DNA from: Frondihabitans sp. 762G35
GTDB lineage: Bacteria; Actinomycetota; Actinomycetes; Actinomycetales; Microbacteriaceae
Direction: 5' to 3'
Assembly: GCF_002074055.1 (NCBI RefSeq)
Contig: NZ_CP014619.1
Span: forward strand, 62,001 to 126,000
Length of the DNA: 64,000 nt
Under the pieces are notes generated by a model that was given only the letters and a program-made list of their open reading frames with translations, searched no databases and had not been told where the DNA came from. Both the position numbers and the translations under genes were made by a program. Shown in pieces: positions 7,531-16,334 of this stretch (positions within the stretch are counted from its first letter, which is position 1; every line of letters begins with the position of its first letter).

Positions 7531-9420
7531 TCAGCGGCAGGAGTTGTCGTAGTCGAATCCGCCGGAGACGTACTGCGTCATCACGATGCTCCCGCGCGTC
7601 AGCGGGGCACCCGAGCAGGCCTTCTGGGCGGCGGCGAGCGTCGCCGGGCCGATCGGGATCCAGTTGGGGAGGGGGCTGAGGCTGCTCGTGGTCGGGACGG
7701 AGCCGACGATGGCCTGCCAGTCGCTCCGGAGCGCGTAGATGCCCACCCCGGCTCCGGCCTTCGTGAACGCCGCCGTCATGCCCTCGAGGTCGGCCCGGTT
7801 GGCCGCGGTGCTCGACTGCCAGGTGTTGATCGCCTCGACGTCGAGCCACCAGGTGAAGCTCGCCGGCGACGCCACGCCGCGGCTGTTGAGGTCGTCGTAG
7901 GCCCGGGCGTAGCCGTACATCCACGCGCAGGGGGTGGAGTTGGTGCCGGTGCAGGTGCCGTACGGGTTCGTGACGGGGGTACCGGACGGGTACTGGTTGC
8001 TCGTGGGCCAGCCGGAACTCGCGGGCCCGGGGTTGGCCGTGTTGACGTAGAGGGCGGCCTGGGGCTGGGCCGTGCCTCCTGCGGACCCCATCGCCCAGGC
8101 GATCTGGTCGGCGAGGCACGGGTTGGTGTTGTTGGCGAGGCCGTTGTTGACGCCGACGATGCCGAAGGCCTGGTCGGTCGGGTAGGCCTTGCCGCACTGG
8201 GGCCAGGAGATGTCGTTGCCGATCCCCGAGCCGGAGCTGCCGTCGAGGAAGTACCCCGACACGTCGAGGTAGAGCGTCGCGGATCCCGCGGAGACCCTCG
8301 CCTGAACCCCCTTGTTCGCGACCTTGGCGATCTGCAGGTTGGAGATGGTCTGGCGGGCCGAGAAGACCTGCGTGGCGACGCTCGCGTCGGTGCCGGCCGG
8401 GGTGATCCGGACGTAGCCGGCGGCCGTCGGGTTCTCGACCTCGGCGTTCGCCATCACGGCCGTGGCCGTGCCGGGGACGCCCGCGGTGCCGGCGAGGGGG
8501 ATGACGCGCGACGACGTCGTGACCGCGCCGGCGTAGGAGCGGGTGGTGTCGATCGGGACGAAGACCGACCCGGTGGAGGACGGCGAGTAGTAGCCGGCGA
8601 CGTCGAGGAAGACCGTGGCGGATCCGGCGGAGAGCTTCACCTGGACGGCCCCGCCGCTAAGCTTGGAGACGACCAGGTTGGAGATGGTCTGGCCGCGTCC
8701 GAACACCTGGGCGGCGACGGCCGGATCCTGACCGGCGGGCGTCACGCGGACGTAGCCGACCGACGTCGGCTTCGACACCTCGGCGTTGACGGCGACCGCC
8801 GTCGCATCGGACGGGATGCCGCCCACGCCGGCCACCGGGACGCGCACCGGCGCGGTGCCGACGGTGCTGCCGAAGAGGCGGAAGTTCGCCAGCGGCGAGT
8901 AGGTGGAGGCCGACGCGTCGTCGGAGTAGAAGCCCGCGACGTCGAGGAACACCGTGCCCGTTCCGGCGGAGAGCTTGACCTGGATCCTGCCGTTCACGAG
9001 CTTGACGGTCGCGAGGTTCGAGATCGTGCCGCCGCGGGTGAACTCCTGCGTCGCGACGGAGGCGTCGCGGCCGGCCGGAGTCACGCGGACGTAGCCGGTC
9101 GCGGTCGGCTTCGAGACCTCGACGTTGACGACCACGGCGGTCGCCTGCGCGGGGACCCCGGCCTTGCCGGCGATCGCGACGGTGACCGGCGACGTGCCGA
9201 CGGTCGCGCCGAACACGCGGGCCGTGTCGACGGGGGTGTAGCGGCCGGTGGACGGCGCCACGGCGGCCGACGCCGCCGGTGCCGCGGCGGCGGCGGACGG
9301 AGGGGCAGGAGACGCGGAAGCGGCGAGAGCGGGAGCCGCCCCGACCAGGAGAGCGGCGGCCAGGGCTCCTGCGAGAGCCCGCCCGATGGTTGTCGCCCTG
9401 CGGTGCGTGAGTCGTGACAT
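7531..9420 (-). CDS. Secreted three-repeat protein with glycoside-hydrolase-like C-terminal domain
   Basis: The 629-residue protein has a signal peptide (1-33), an Ala/Pro linker (35-58) and three ~110-residue beta-rich repeats starting near residues 61, 174 and 286. Each runs from a DTxRxFG/TRSYAG-type segment through GYVRxTPAG and QxxSNL to a LDVxGxY ending. Residues ~400-629 form a separate domain beginning NDISWPQCGKAYP, with a WLDVEAINTWQ segment. That domain resembles DUF1906/GH25-like glycoside-hydrolase folds of actinobacterial secreted proteins. A cell-wall-binding or wall-acting role outside the cell is likely; catalysis is unproven. Repeats differ in detail, so the duplication is old. 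Confidence 0.7.
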   Translation of the reverse strand: MSRLTHRRATTIGRALAGALAAALLVGAAPALAASASPAPPSAAAAAPAASAAVAPSTGRYTPVDTARVFGATVGTSPVTVAIAGKAGVPAQATAVVVNVEVSKPTATGYVRVTPAGRDASVATQEFTRGGTISNLATVKLVNGRIQVKLSAGTGTVFLDVAGFYSDDASASTYSPLANFRLFGSTVGTAPVRVPVAGVGGIPSDATAVAVNAEVSKPTSVGYVRVTPAGQDPAVAAQVFGRGQTISNLVVSKLSGGAVQVKLSAGSATVFLDVAGYYSPSSTGSVFVPIDTTRSYAGAVTTSSRVIPLAGTAGVPGTATAVMANAEVENPTAAGYVRITPAGTDASVATQVFSARQTISNLQIAKVANKGVQARVSAGSATLYLDVSGYFLDGSSGSGIGNDISWPQCGKAYPTDQAFGIVGVNNGLANNTNPCLADQIAWAMGSAGGTAQPQAALYVNTANPGPASSGWPTSNQYPSGTPVTNPYGTCTGTNSTPCAWMYGYARAYDDLNSRGVASPASFTWWLDVEAINTWQSSTAANRADLEGMTAAFTKAGAGVGIYALRSDWQAIVGSVPTTSSLSPLPNWIPIGPATLAAAQKACSGAPLTRGSIVMTQYVSGGFDYDNSCR

Positions 9421-9487
9421 CGTCCCCCGATTCGTCTTCGGCGGTGGTGAGCGCCGACGGACGCCCCATCGCGTCGTGTTCAGCAGT

Positions 9488-10954
9488 CTAGGTCGACGGC
9501 GTCAACGTCCGCGAGGCCTCGGCGTCGTTCAGGGCTCTCTCGGCGTCGGCCTTGTGGGCCGCGACCTGGCTGACGGTGGGCAGCAGGAACGTGGCCAACG
9601 CGGCGAGGATCAGCGCCGCGATGGGCACCCAGATGCCCGCGAGGAAGGCGTCGCGGAGCACGGTCGGGGTGAACGCGACCCCGACGATCCCGAAGAACAC
9701 GACCCCGACGACGGCGACCCCGAGGGCCGAGCCGACCTGCTGGAAGGTGCCCAGGACACCGGACGCGGCCCCCGCGTTGGCGATCGAGGTCTGGGCGAGC
9801 GCCACGTCGGTCAGGGGGACGACGAGGAGTGTCAGGCCGAGCCCCGCCAGAGTCATCGGCACGATCATGTCGGCCCCGACGAGGTCGTTCCCGCGCGCCG
9901 CGACGATCTCGCGGATCCAGAGGTAGCCGGCGACCTGGGCGAGCGCCCCGACCAGGATCAGGCTCTTCCCGAGTCGCGGGCCGAGGGGCACGGCGACACC
10001 GCTCCCGACCAGTGCGCCGATGCTGAACGGGAGCGTGGCGAGGGCCGCGTCGATGGCGGAGAACCCGAGGCCGATCTGCAGGTAGAGGACCAGGATCAGG
10101 AAGAAACCGCCGATGGAGGCGCTGAAGGAGAACTGCGTGATCACGCCGGCCGAGTAGCCCCGGCTCCGGAACAGCGACGGCGGCACGAGCGCCGAGCCCG
10201 ATTTCTCGTCGCGGGCCCTCTGATAGACCGTGAAGATCACGAGGAGGATCGGACTGGCCACGATCATGATCCAGATTCCGACGGGCCAGTCGAGCGCCCG
10301 CCCCTCGATCAGGCCGTAGACGAGCAGGAACAGCGCCGCCGTGACGAGGGCGACCCCCGGGACGTCCAGCCGGACGCGCTTCTCGGCCTTCGACTCCGGG
10401 ATGCACAGGCACGAGGCGACGAAGAGCAGGATGCCCACCGGAACGTTGATGATGAAGACGCTCCGCCAGCCGAGGTCGAACGCGTTCTGCGTCACGAGGA
10501 CGCCTCCGATCAGGGGTCCCGCGACAGCGGCCATTCCGGAGATGCCTCCCAGCGCACCGAAGACGCCCGCCCGCTCCTTCGGAGCGAAGAGCACCTGGAT
10601 GATCGAGAGCACCTGAGGGATCATGATCGCCCCGAAGCCGCCCTGGACGAGCCGCGAGACGACGAGCATGTCGCCGCTCGTCGCCGCCGCGCAGGACGCG
10701 GACGCGAGCGTGAAGCCGGCGACCCCGATGAGGAAGAGGCGCTTGCGGCCGAAGATGTCGCCGAGGCGACCGCCGGTGATCAGGACGACGGCGAACGACA
10801 GCACGTAGCCCGACACGATCCACTCGAGCTGCGCCGGCGTGGCTTCGAGGCTCTTCTCGATCGACGGCAGCGCGACGTTGACGATCGTCGTGTCGAGGAG
10901 GTCCATGAAGGAGGCGAACAGGAGGACGACGACGGCGAGCCAGCGAAGACGCAC
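9488..10954 (-). CDS. MFS drug/H+ antiporter, DHA2 family (14 TM)
   Basis: The 488-residue protein has ~14 hydrophobic segments. The first helix carries FMDLLDTTIVNVALPSI, the D1-type motif of the DHA2 (EmrB/QacA) family, and helix 2-3 has GGRLGDIFGRKRLF, the MFS motif A. It exports hydrophobic compounds using the proton gradient, in the cytoplasmic membrane. The gene stands between a secreted protein gene and family A copy 4, with no regulator beside it, so substrate and control are unknown. Confidence 0.88.
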   Translation of the reverse strand: MRLRWLAVVVLLFASFMDLLDTTIVNVALPSIEKSLEATPAQLEWIVSGYVLSFAVVLITGGRLGDIFGRKRLFLIGVAGFTLASASCAAATSGDMLVVSRLVQGGFGAIMIPQVLSIIQVLFAPKERAGVFGALGGISGMAAVAGPLIGGVLVTQNAFDLGWRSVFIINVPVGILLFVASCLCIPESKAEKRVRLDVPGVALVTAALFLLVYGLIEGRALDWPVGIWIMIVASPILLVIFTVYQRARDEKSGSALVPPSLFRSRGYSAGVITQFSFSASIGGFFLILVLYLQIGLGFSAIDAALATLPFSIGALVGSGVAVPLGPRLGKSLILVGALAQVAGYLWIREIVAARGNDLVGADMIVPMTLAGLGLTLLVVPLTDVALAQTSIANAGAASGVLGTFQQVGSALGVAVVGVVFFGIVGVAFTPTVLRDAFLAGIWVPIAALILAALATFLLPTVSQVAAHKADAERALNDAEASRTLTPST

Positions 10955-11059
10955 GGGGGGATCATTTCTCTCAGCGCGGCGATGGCCGGTGGCCGGATTC
11001 TACGGGGTGCGTGTTTCGGCTGCGTGTCGCGGATGCCAGGGCTGCCCGGGTGGCCCGGC

Positions 11060-11114
11060 GAGACTCCACGACTCGCCGCTCATGTTCACGCGGAGCAGGA
11101 AATCGTGGAGTCTC
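11060..11114 (+). repeat. Family A dispersed repeat, copy 4
   Basis: Conserved ends and left core (GACTCGCCGCTCA). The right inner part differs (AGCAGGAAATCGTGGAG). It lies 14 bp beyond the stop codon of the next gene, on that gene's 3' side. Confidence 0.9.
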
Positions 11115-11128
11115 GCGTCCGACGACGG

Positions 11129-11410
11129 TCAGTAGGTGGTCGTCGTGCTCAACTGCGCGGCGAGGCCCACGAAGACGATCACGATGACGATGCTGAGCAC
11201 GATCGAGACCGCCCCGATGATGATGCCGGCGAGGGCGAGACCGCGGCCCCGCTCCCCCGTCCGCTTGATCTGGGACAGGGCCACGATGCTCACGACGAGG
11301 CCGGCGATGTTGATGACGAACGCCAGGACGAATCCGACAATGGCCAGCGTGTTGTACTTCGACGTCGAGTAGCCGGTGCCGCCGTAGGGCTGAGGGGTGG
11401 GAGATGCCAT
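11129..11410 (-). CDS. DUF4190-like small membrane protein
   Basis: The protein is ~93 residues from ATG 11410 (an upstream ATG at 11449 would add an unlikely charged leader). A Pro/Gly/Tyr-rich N-terminus (SPTPQPYGGTGYS) precedes two membrane segments separated by SQIKRTGERGRGLAL. This two-helix pattern with a basic/Gly turn is that of DUF4190 proteins, common in actinobacteria and of unknown role. Single gene; its 3' end abuts family A copy 4. Confidence 0.8.
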   Translation of the reverse strand: MASPTPQPYGGTGYSTSKYNTLAIVGFVLAFVINIAGLVVSIVALSQIKRTGERGRGLALAGIIIGAVSIVLSIVIVIVFVGLAAQLSTTTTY

Positions 11411-11537
11411 GGTCGGATCCTTCGGGTCGTGTGATCGATGTGCGGCCACACGTTAGCGCGCGCGGAACACCGCGCGACAGCCCCCGGTCGGGGCCACCGG
11501 CGACCCGATGCGACCCCGTGCCGCGGGGCACGACGCC

Positions 11538-12749
11538 CTAGAAGACCACCGCGGCGCGGCCGAGGACGCGACCCGCCTGCTCCTGCGTGAGGACGACCGT
11601 GCGGCCGGAGACGAGACGCGGATCGAGGGTGCGAGTGAACAGCCCCGAGCGGCCCAGTTCGACGGTGATCGTGTTGCCGTCCGCGTCACGGAGCGGGGAG
11701 CCGGCGGAGTCGCGGAATCGCACGGTGGCACCGGGCTCGCCGCGACCCGTCAGCACGAGCTTCTTCGGCTTCGACGACTCGACGGAGGCGGTGAGCGGAA
11801 CGGGGATGACGGCCTGGGTGGCGGTCGTCCCGCCCACGGCGCCCGCGAGGAGCGTGACGACGCCGATGCGGTAGAGGCGGGTGTCGCCGGCGGGGAACGG
11901 CACGACGGCCTCCCACGAGCCGGAGCCCGCGTCGACCTCGCTGGAGCCCGTCGTCGTCTCGATCGGGACGCCGTGTGCGTCGCGCAGCGCGACCCGGGTG
12001 CCGACGGGGGCTCCGCCGCGCAGCGTGATCGTCGCGGAGTCGACGTCGACCGTCGTCGAGTCGACGCGCGCCGAGCCGTCGAGCAGGTAGACCTCGTCGA
12101 CGCCGCCGTTGAAGGACCCGTCGAAGTGCTGCTCGACCTCGACGTGATGCTGTCCGAACGACAGGCCCGTGAGGCGGTACGACCAGGAGGCGTCGGCGCC
12201 GGCCGTCGTCCGCCCGATCTCGTGCCCGTCGACGGAGACGATCATGCGGGCGCAGGCCCGGTTGGCGAGGCCCTCCAGTTCGATCGAGCGGCCCCAGCCG
12301 TCGACCCGCGCGAACATCGAGATGGTGGGGTAGATGAGCAGTTCGGGGGCGAGGGTGAGAGGAGCGGCGGCACCCGCAGGAGTCACGGTGACGGCGTTCA
12401 CGCCCGCTCGCCCCGACACGACGGCCCGCCAGGAGCCGTCGGCCCGGACGACGACGGAGGTGGGCGCCGCGAGGGTCTCGCCGGACACGGTGACGATCGT
12501 GCCCGCGCGACCGGTGCCCGCGAGCGTGATCCGGCCGAGGGCGTGCTGCAGGGCGGCGACGCGCGCGGTGAACGGCGCCCGGACTCCGGGTGCAGCGTCC
12601 GACGCGGACTCCGCGGCCGAGGCGCTCGATGCGGGAGTCGAAGCGGTGACCGTGGCCGCCGCCGCCGAGGCGGGAGGTGTCACCAGAAGGACGGACGAGG
12701 TCAGCGTGGACAGTGCTGCGAGGGCGGTGAGGGTGGTCAGGGGACGCAT
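11538..12749 (-). CDS. Secreted Ig-like/beta-sandwich protein
   Basis: The 403-residue protein has a signal peptide (about 1-29, ending PASA) and an Ala/Ser linker, then several ~85-residue beta-sandwich-like units. Two carry the GTGRAGTIVTV / GRGEPGATVRF pattern with a later DGSW or SGSWEA segment, as in bacterial Ig-like domains of actinobacterial exoproteins. There is no sortase signal or catalytic motif. It is likely a surface or extracellular binding protein. Divergent from the aldo/keto reductase. Confidence 0.7.
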   Translation of the reverse strand: MRPLTTLTALAALSTLTSSVLLVTPPASAAAATVTASTPASSASAAESASDAAPGVRAPFTARVAALQHALGRITLAGTGRAGTIVTVSGETLAAPTSVVVRADGSWRAVVSGRAGVNAVTVTPAGAAAPLTLAPELLIYPTISMFARVDGWGRSIELEGLANRACARMIVSVDGHEIGRTTAGADASWSYRLTGLSFGQHHVEVEQHFDGSFNGGVDEVYLLDGSARVDSTTVDVDSATITLRGGAPVGTRVALRDAHGVPIETTTGSSEVDAGSGSWEAVVPFPAGDTRLYRIGVVTLLAGAVGGTTATQAVIPVPLTASVESSKPKKLVLTGRGEPGATVRFRDSAGSPLRDADGNTITVELGRSGLFTRTLDPRLVSGRTVVLTQEQAGRVLGRAAVVF

Positions 12750-12925
12750 GGGGCTCCGGGGGACGAGGGACGGCGGTGTCGGTCACCTCACCCTACAAAC
12801 GACCAGGATGTTAAACAAGATGTGTGAAACATCTGCAGAGACGGATCGGACACGCGGGCGTTCTCGGGCGCGCCGTCGCAGAGTGGAGGGAGCGGAGCGC
12901 CTCCCCGCTCCCCGAAAGGACACCC

Positions 12926-13801
12926 ATGGCCACCACGACCCTCCCGGGCGGCGTCTTCACGCCGACTCCGGCCCCCGACCTCCACCTCACGCGCGTCGGC
13001 TACGGCGCGATGCAGCTCGCCGGCCCCCACGTGTTCGGGCCGCCCGCCGACCGCGACGAGGCGATCGCCGTCCTCCGCGAGGTCGTCGACCTCGGGATCA
13101 CGCACATCGACACGTCCGATTTCTACGGGCCGTTCGTGACGAACGAGATCATCCGCGAGGCGCTCCACCCCTACGGAGCCGACCTGCGCCTGGTCACGAA
13201 GGTCGGCTCCCTCCGCGATTCGGAGGGGAACTGGATCCCCTCGCTCGGACGCGACCAGCTGCGCAAGGCCGTCGATGACAACCTCGCCCGCCTGGGCGTC
13301 GACCGTCTCGACGGTGTGAACCTCCGTGTCGGCGGGATGGACCGTCCGACGCCCGGCTCGCTCGCCGAGCCGTTCACGGTCCTGGCCGAGCTGCAGCAGG
13401 AGGGCCTGATCGCGCACCTCGGCGTCAGCACCGTCGACGCCGCGCAGATCGCGGAGGCGCAGGCGATCGCGCCGGTCGCGTTCGTGCAGAACTTCTACAA
13501 CATCGCGAACCGCGAGGACGACGCTCTCGTGGAGTCCCTCGCCGAGCAGGGCATCGCCTACGTGCCGTACTTCCCGCTCGGCGGCTTCTCCCCGCTGCAG
13601 TCGGACGTGCTGGGCTCGGTGGCCGAGCGCCTCGGGGCGTCGCCGATGTCGGTCGCGCTGGCGTGGCTCCTGCAGCGCTCGCCGAACATCCTGCTCATCC
13701 CCGGCACCTCGTCGCGCGCCCACCTCCGCGAGAACGTCGCCGGGGCCGGCCTGGAACTGCCGGCCGACGCGGTCGCCGAGCTCGACGCGATCGCCGGCTG
13801 A
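12926..13801 (+). CDS. Aldo/keto reductase
   Basis: The 291-residue protein starts at ATG 12926, preceded by GAAAGGA. It has the (beta/alpha)8 layout of the family: RVGYGAMQL near the start, then ITHIDTSDFYGP containing the catalytic Asp/Tyr pair, VTKVGS with the catalytic Lys, and a C-terminal IPGTSSRAHLREN cofactor-binding segment. The usual His of the tetrad is replaced in the LDGVNLRVGG region, as in some actinobacterial subgroups. It reduces carbonyls with NADPH in the cytosol; substrate unknown. Convergent with the fusion protein gene, 28 bp apart. Confidence 0.88.
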   Translation: MATTTLPGGVFTPTPAPDLHLTRVGYGAMQLAGPHVFGPPADRDEAIAVLREVVDLGITHIDTSDFYGPFVTNEIIREALHPYGADLRLVTKVGSLRDSEGNWIPSLGRDQLRKAVDDNLARLGVDRLDGVNLRVGGMDRPTPGSLAEPFTVLAELQQEGLIAHLGVSTVDAAQIAEAQAIAPVAFVQNFYNIANREDDALVESLAEQGIAYVPYFPLGGFSPLQSDVLGSVAERLGASPMSVALAWLLQRSPNILLIPGTSSRAHLRENVAGAGLELPADAVAELDAIAG

Positions 13802-13829
13802 CGGCCCGCGCCGCTCAGCCCGAGCGGCA

Positions 13830-16196
13830 CTACCCCCGCGCCAGCGCCCGCCAGGCGAAGTCGTACATCAACGCGAACAGGCGGGCGCTGTGCGCGTTGT
13901 CGACCGCTCCGCCGTGACCGCCGTCGTCGTTCTCGTAGTAGAGGACGCCGGGGATCCCGAGCGTCTGCATCCTGGCCGCCATCTTGCGCCCCTGAACGGG
14001 CCCGACGCGATCGTCGCTCGTGGCGGCGTAGATGAGGGTGGCGGGGTAGTCGACGCCCTCCCGGAGCAGGTGGTACGGCGAGAACGTGCGGATGAACTCC
14101 CAGTCGGCGGGCACGTCGGGGTCGCCGTACTCGGCGATCCACGAGGCCCCGGCCGAGAGGTGCGTGTACCGCTGCATGTCGAGGAGGGGGACGCCGCAGA
14201 CGACGGCCCCGAACAGCTCCGGATAGGTCGTGAGCATGTTGCCGACGAGGAGGCCCCCGTTGCTCCGCCCCTCGCAGGCCAGGCGCGCCGGGACGGTCAC
14301 CCCGCGGGTCACGAGGTCGCGGGCGATGGCGGCGAAGTCCTCGTAGGCGCGGTGGCGGTTCTCGCGGAGCGCCGAGGTGTGCCACGCCGGTCCGAACTCG
14401 CCGCCGCCCCGGATGTTCGCCAGCACGAAGACGCCGCCGCGCTCGAGCCAGGCTCGGCCGATGACGCCGCTGTAGTCGGGGAGGCGCGACGCCTGGAATC
14501 CGCCGTAGCCGGAGAGGAGCGTCGGATGCGAGCCGTCCTCGACGAGATCGCCGCGGGCGACCTGGAAGTAGGGCACGCGCGTGCCATCGTCCGAGACCGC
14601 CCAGTGCTGCGAGACCTCGATGCCGGAGGCGTCGAAGAAGGCCGGCGACGTCTTCACGACCTCGAGCGGTTCGCTCCCGATCACCCCCCGCAGCACGGTC
14701 GCCGGGGTGGTGAACGAGGTCGCGTGCAGCCAGAGCTCGTTCGACTCGTCGGGGTCGGTGTCGAGCACGCGCACCGTGCTGAGGGGCGGGACCCCGTCGA
14801 GGGCGACCTCGTCCCAGCCGGCTTCGCCGAGGGGGAGGGCGAGCACCCGGATGCTCGACGCGACGTCCTCGAGGACGCTCAGGACGAGGTGGTCGCGGGT
14901 GAAGCTCCAGGACTCGAGGGCGCTCCGGGAGTCCGGGTGGAACAGGATGTCGTGGCTCCTGCCCCCCGCGACGAAGTCGTCGAAGCGAAAGGCGACGAGC
15001 GCACCGGTCGGGAGGGTCTCGCCGTCGACGGCCCAGTCCGAGCGGGGCTGGACGAGGAGCCACTCGCGGTGGAGGGTGACGTCGGCGTCCTCGGGGACGT
15101 CGACCCGCCGGAACGCGCCGTCGACGAGGACGAGGGTGCGACTGCGGTAGAAGTCGACGGCCTCGACGACGACGTCGCGCTCGAAGCCCTCGGTGTGGTC
15201 GTGCCAGGCGACCGCCTGCAGGTCGTCGGCCGACACCTCGTGGACGAGCTGCGACTCCTGCAGGGTCTCACCGCGCCGCAGGCGGCGCACCGTGCGCGGA
15301 TAGCTGGACGAGGTCATGCTGCCGGGGCCGGTGTCGGTGCCGACGTAGAGGGTGTCCAGGTCGATCCAGGAGGCGTTGGACTTCGCGGTGGGGATCACGA
15401 AGCCGCCCTCGACGAAGGCCCGGCGGGTGACGTCGAACTCGCGGATCGTCGTGGCGTCGCCGCCGTCGGGGGAGAGGGACAGCAGCGCGCGCGTGTGGTC
15501 GTGGGGCAGGAGCCGCGCCCCGGCGAAGACCCACTCCGTGCTCTCGTCGCGGCCGAGCGCGTCGACGTCGAGCAGGATCTCCCACTCGGGTCGCTCGTTG
15601 CGGTAACCGTCCAGAGTGGTTCGGCGCCACAGCCCACGGGGATGTTCGCGGTCCCGCCAGAGGTTGTAGTAGTGATCGCCGTGCTTCGAGACGAGCGGGA
15701 TGCGGTCGTCGGAATCGAGGACCTCCCGGAGCCGCCCCGCCAGCTCGTCGAACGCGGGCGACTCGAAAGCGGCCAGTGTGGCTCGCGACTGCTCGGCGGC
15801 CCAGGCGAGGGGGGCCTCGCCGTGGATGTCCTCGAGCCAGAGGTGCTCGTCGGGGGTGGCGGCAGGCTCCGTGCCGGTCGCGGTGTCGCCCGCCGACTCC
15901 GGCAGGATGCCCAGCTCCGCCGCCGCAGCCGAGACGGCGCGCGCCAGCCTCACGTCGCGGTCGCTCAGGCCGCCGACGTCGTGCGACGTGAGCCGCACGG
16001 TCACGCTCGGGTAGCGGAGATCGATGTCGGGGTGGTGGTCGGCCTCGTCGGCGAGACGGCCGATCTCGACCGCGAGCTCCACGCCCCGGGCGAAGGACCC
16101 GGTGGCGAAGGTCGCCGTCGCCGTGCCCCCCGCCGCACTCCACGCCCCGACACCGTCCGCCGCGAGGAACTCGTCCGCGCTGATCGTTCCGCTCAT
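13830..16196 (-). CDS. Fusion: pterin-4a-carbinolamine dehydratase-like domain + S9 prolyl oligopeptidase
   Basis: A 788-residue protein from ATG 16196. Residues ~1-95 match the PCD/DCoH family (EIGRLADEADHHPDIDLRY, VTVRLTSHDVGGLSDRD, with the paired active-site histidines). After a short Ala/Thr/Glu linker, EHLWLEDIHGEAPLAWA opens a full S9A peptidase: beta-propeller to about residue 515, then an alpha/beta-hydrolase with Ser645 (GRSNGGLL), Asp728/729 (SDDRVG) and His761 (GGHGGA). The frame is continuous with no internal start or stop between domains. PCD recycles oxidised pterin and S9 enzymes cut small peptides after Pro, so their joining is unexpected. No signal peptide, hence cytosolic. 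Divergent from the MFS gene. Confidence 0.82.
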   Translation of the reverse strand: MSGTISADEFLAADGVGAWSAAGGTATATFATGSFARGVELAVEIGRLADEADHHPDIDLRYPSVTVRLTSHDVGGLSDRDVRLARAVSAAAAELGILPESAGDTATGTEPAATPDEHLWLEDIHGEAPLAWAAEQSRATLAAFESPAFDELAGRLREVLDSDDRIPLVSKHGDHYYNLWRDREHPRGLWRRTTLDGYRNERPEWEILLDVDALGRDESTEWVFAGARLLPHDHTRALLSLSPDGGDATTIREFDVTRRAFVEGGFVIPTAKSNASWIDLDTLYVGTDTGPGSMTSSSYPRTVRRLRRGETLQESQLVHEVSADDLQAVAWHDHTEGFERDVVVEAVDFYRSRTLVLVDGAFRRVDVPEDADVTLHREWLLVQPRSDWAVDGETLPTGALVAFRFDDFVAGGRSHDILFHPDSRSALESWSFTRDHLVLSVLEDVASSIRVLALPLGEAGWDEVALDGVPPLSTVRVLDTDPDESNELWLHATSFTTPATVLRGVIGSEPLEVVKTSPAFFDASGIEVSQHWAVSDDGTRVPYFQVARGDLVEDGSHPTLLSGYGGFQASRLPDYSGVIGRAWLERGGVFVLANIRGGGEFGPAWHTSALRENRHRAYEDFAAIARDLVTRGVTVPARLACEGRSNGGLLVGNMLTTYPELFGAVVCGVPLLDMQRYTHLSAGASWIAEYGDPDVPADWEFIRTFSPYHLLREGVDYPATLIYAATSDDRVGPVQGRKMAARMQTLGIPGVLYYENDDGGHGGAVDNAHSARLFALMYDFAWRALARG

Positions 16197-16219
16197 GTCC
16201 CCAGTCTGCCCCGCGAGCC

Positions 16220-16260
16220 GGGAGACGTCCCGCACGGCCGGGGAGACGTCCCGCACGGCG
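16220..16260. repeat. Two 20-bp direct repeats in a divergent promoter region
   Basis: GGGAGACGTCCCGCACGGC is present at 16220 and 16241 (21-bp spacing, two turns of helix). Each contains the near-palindrome GGGAGACGTCCC. The placement between divergent genes suggests a paired operator, but no adjacent regulator is present. Confidence 0.6.
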
Positions 16261-16334
16261 CGCTCCGGCCCGCTGGGTGCGGCGGGCACCCGTCGACCGC
16301 CTACCGTGGAGGGAGGCGCGACCACGGGAGAAGC

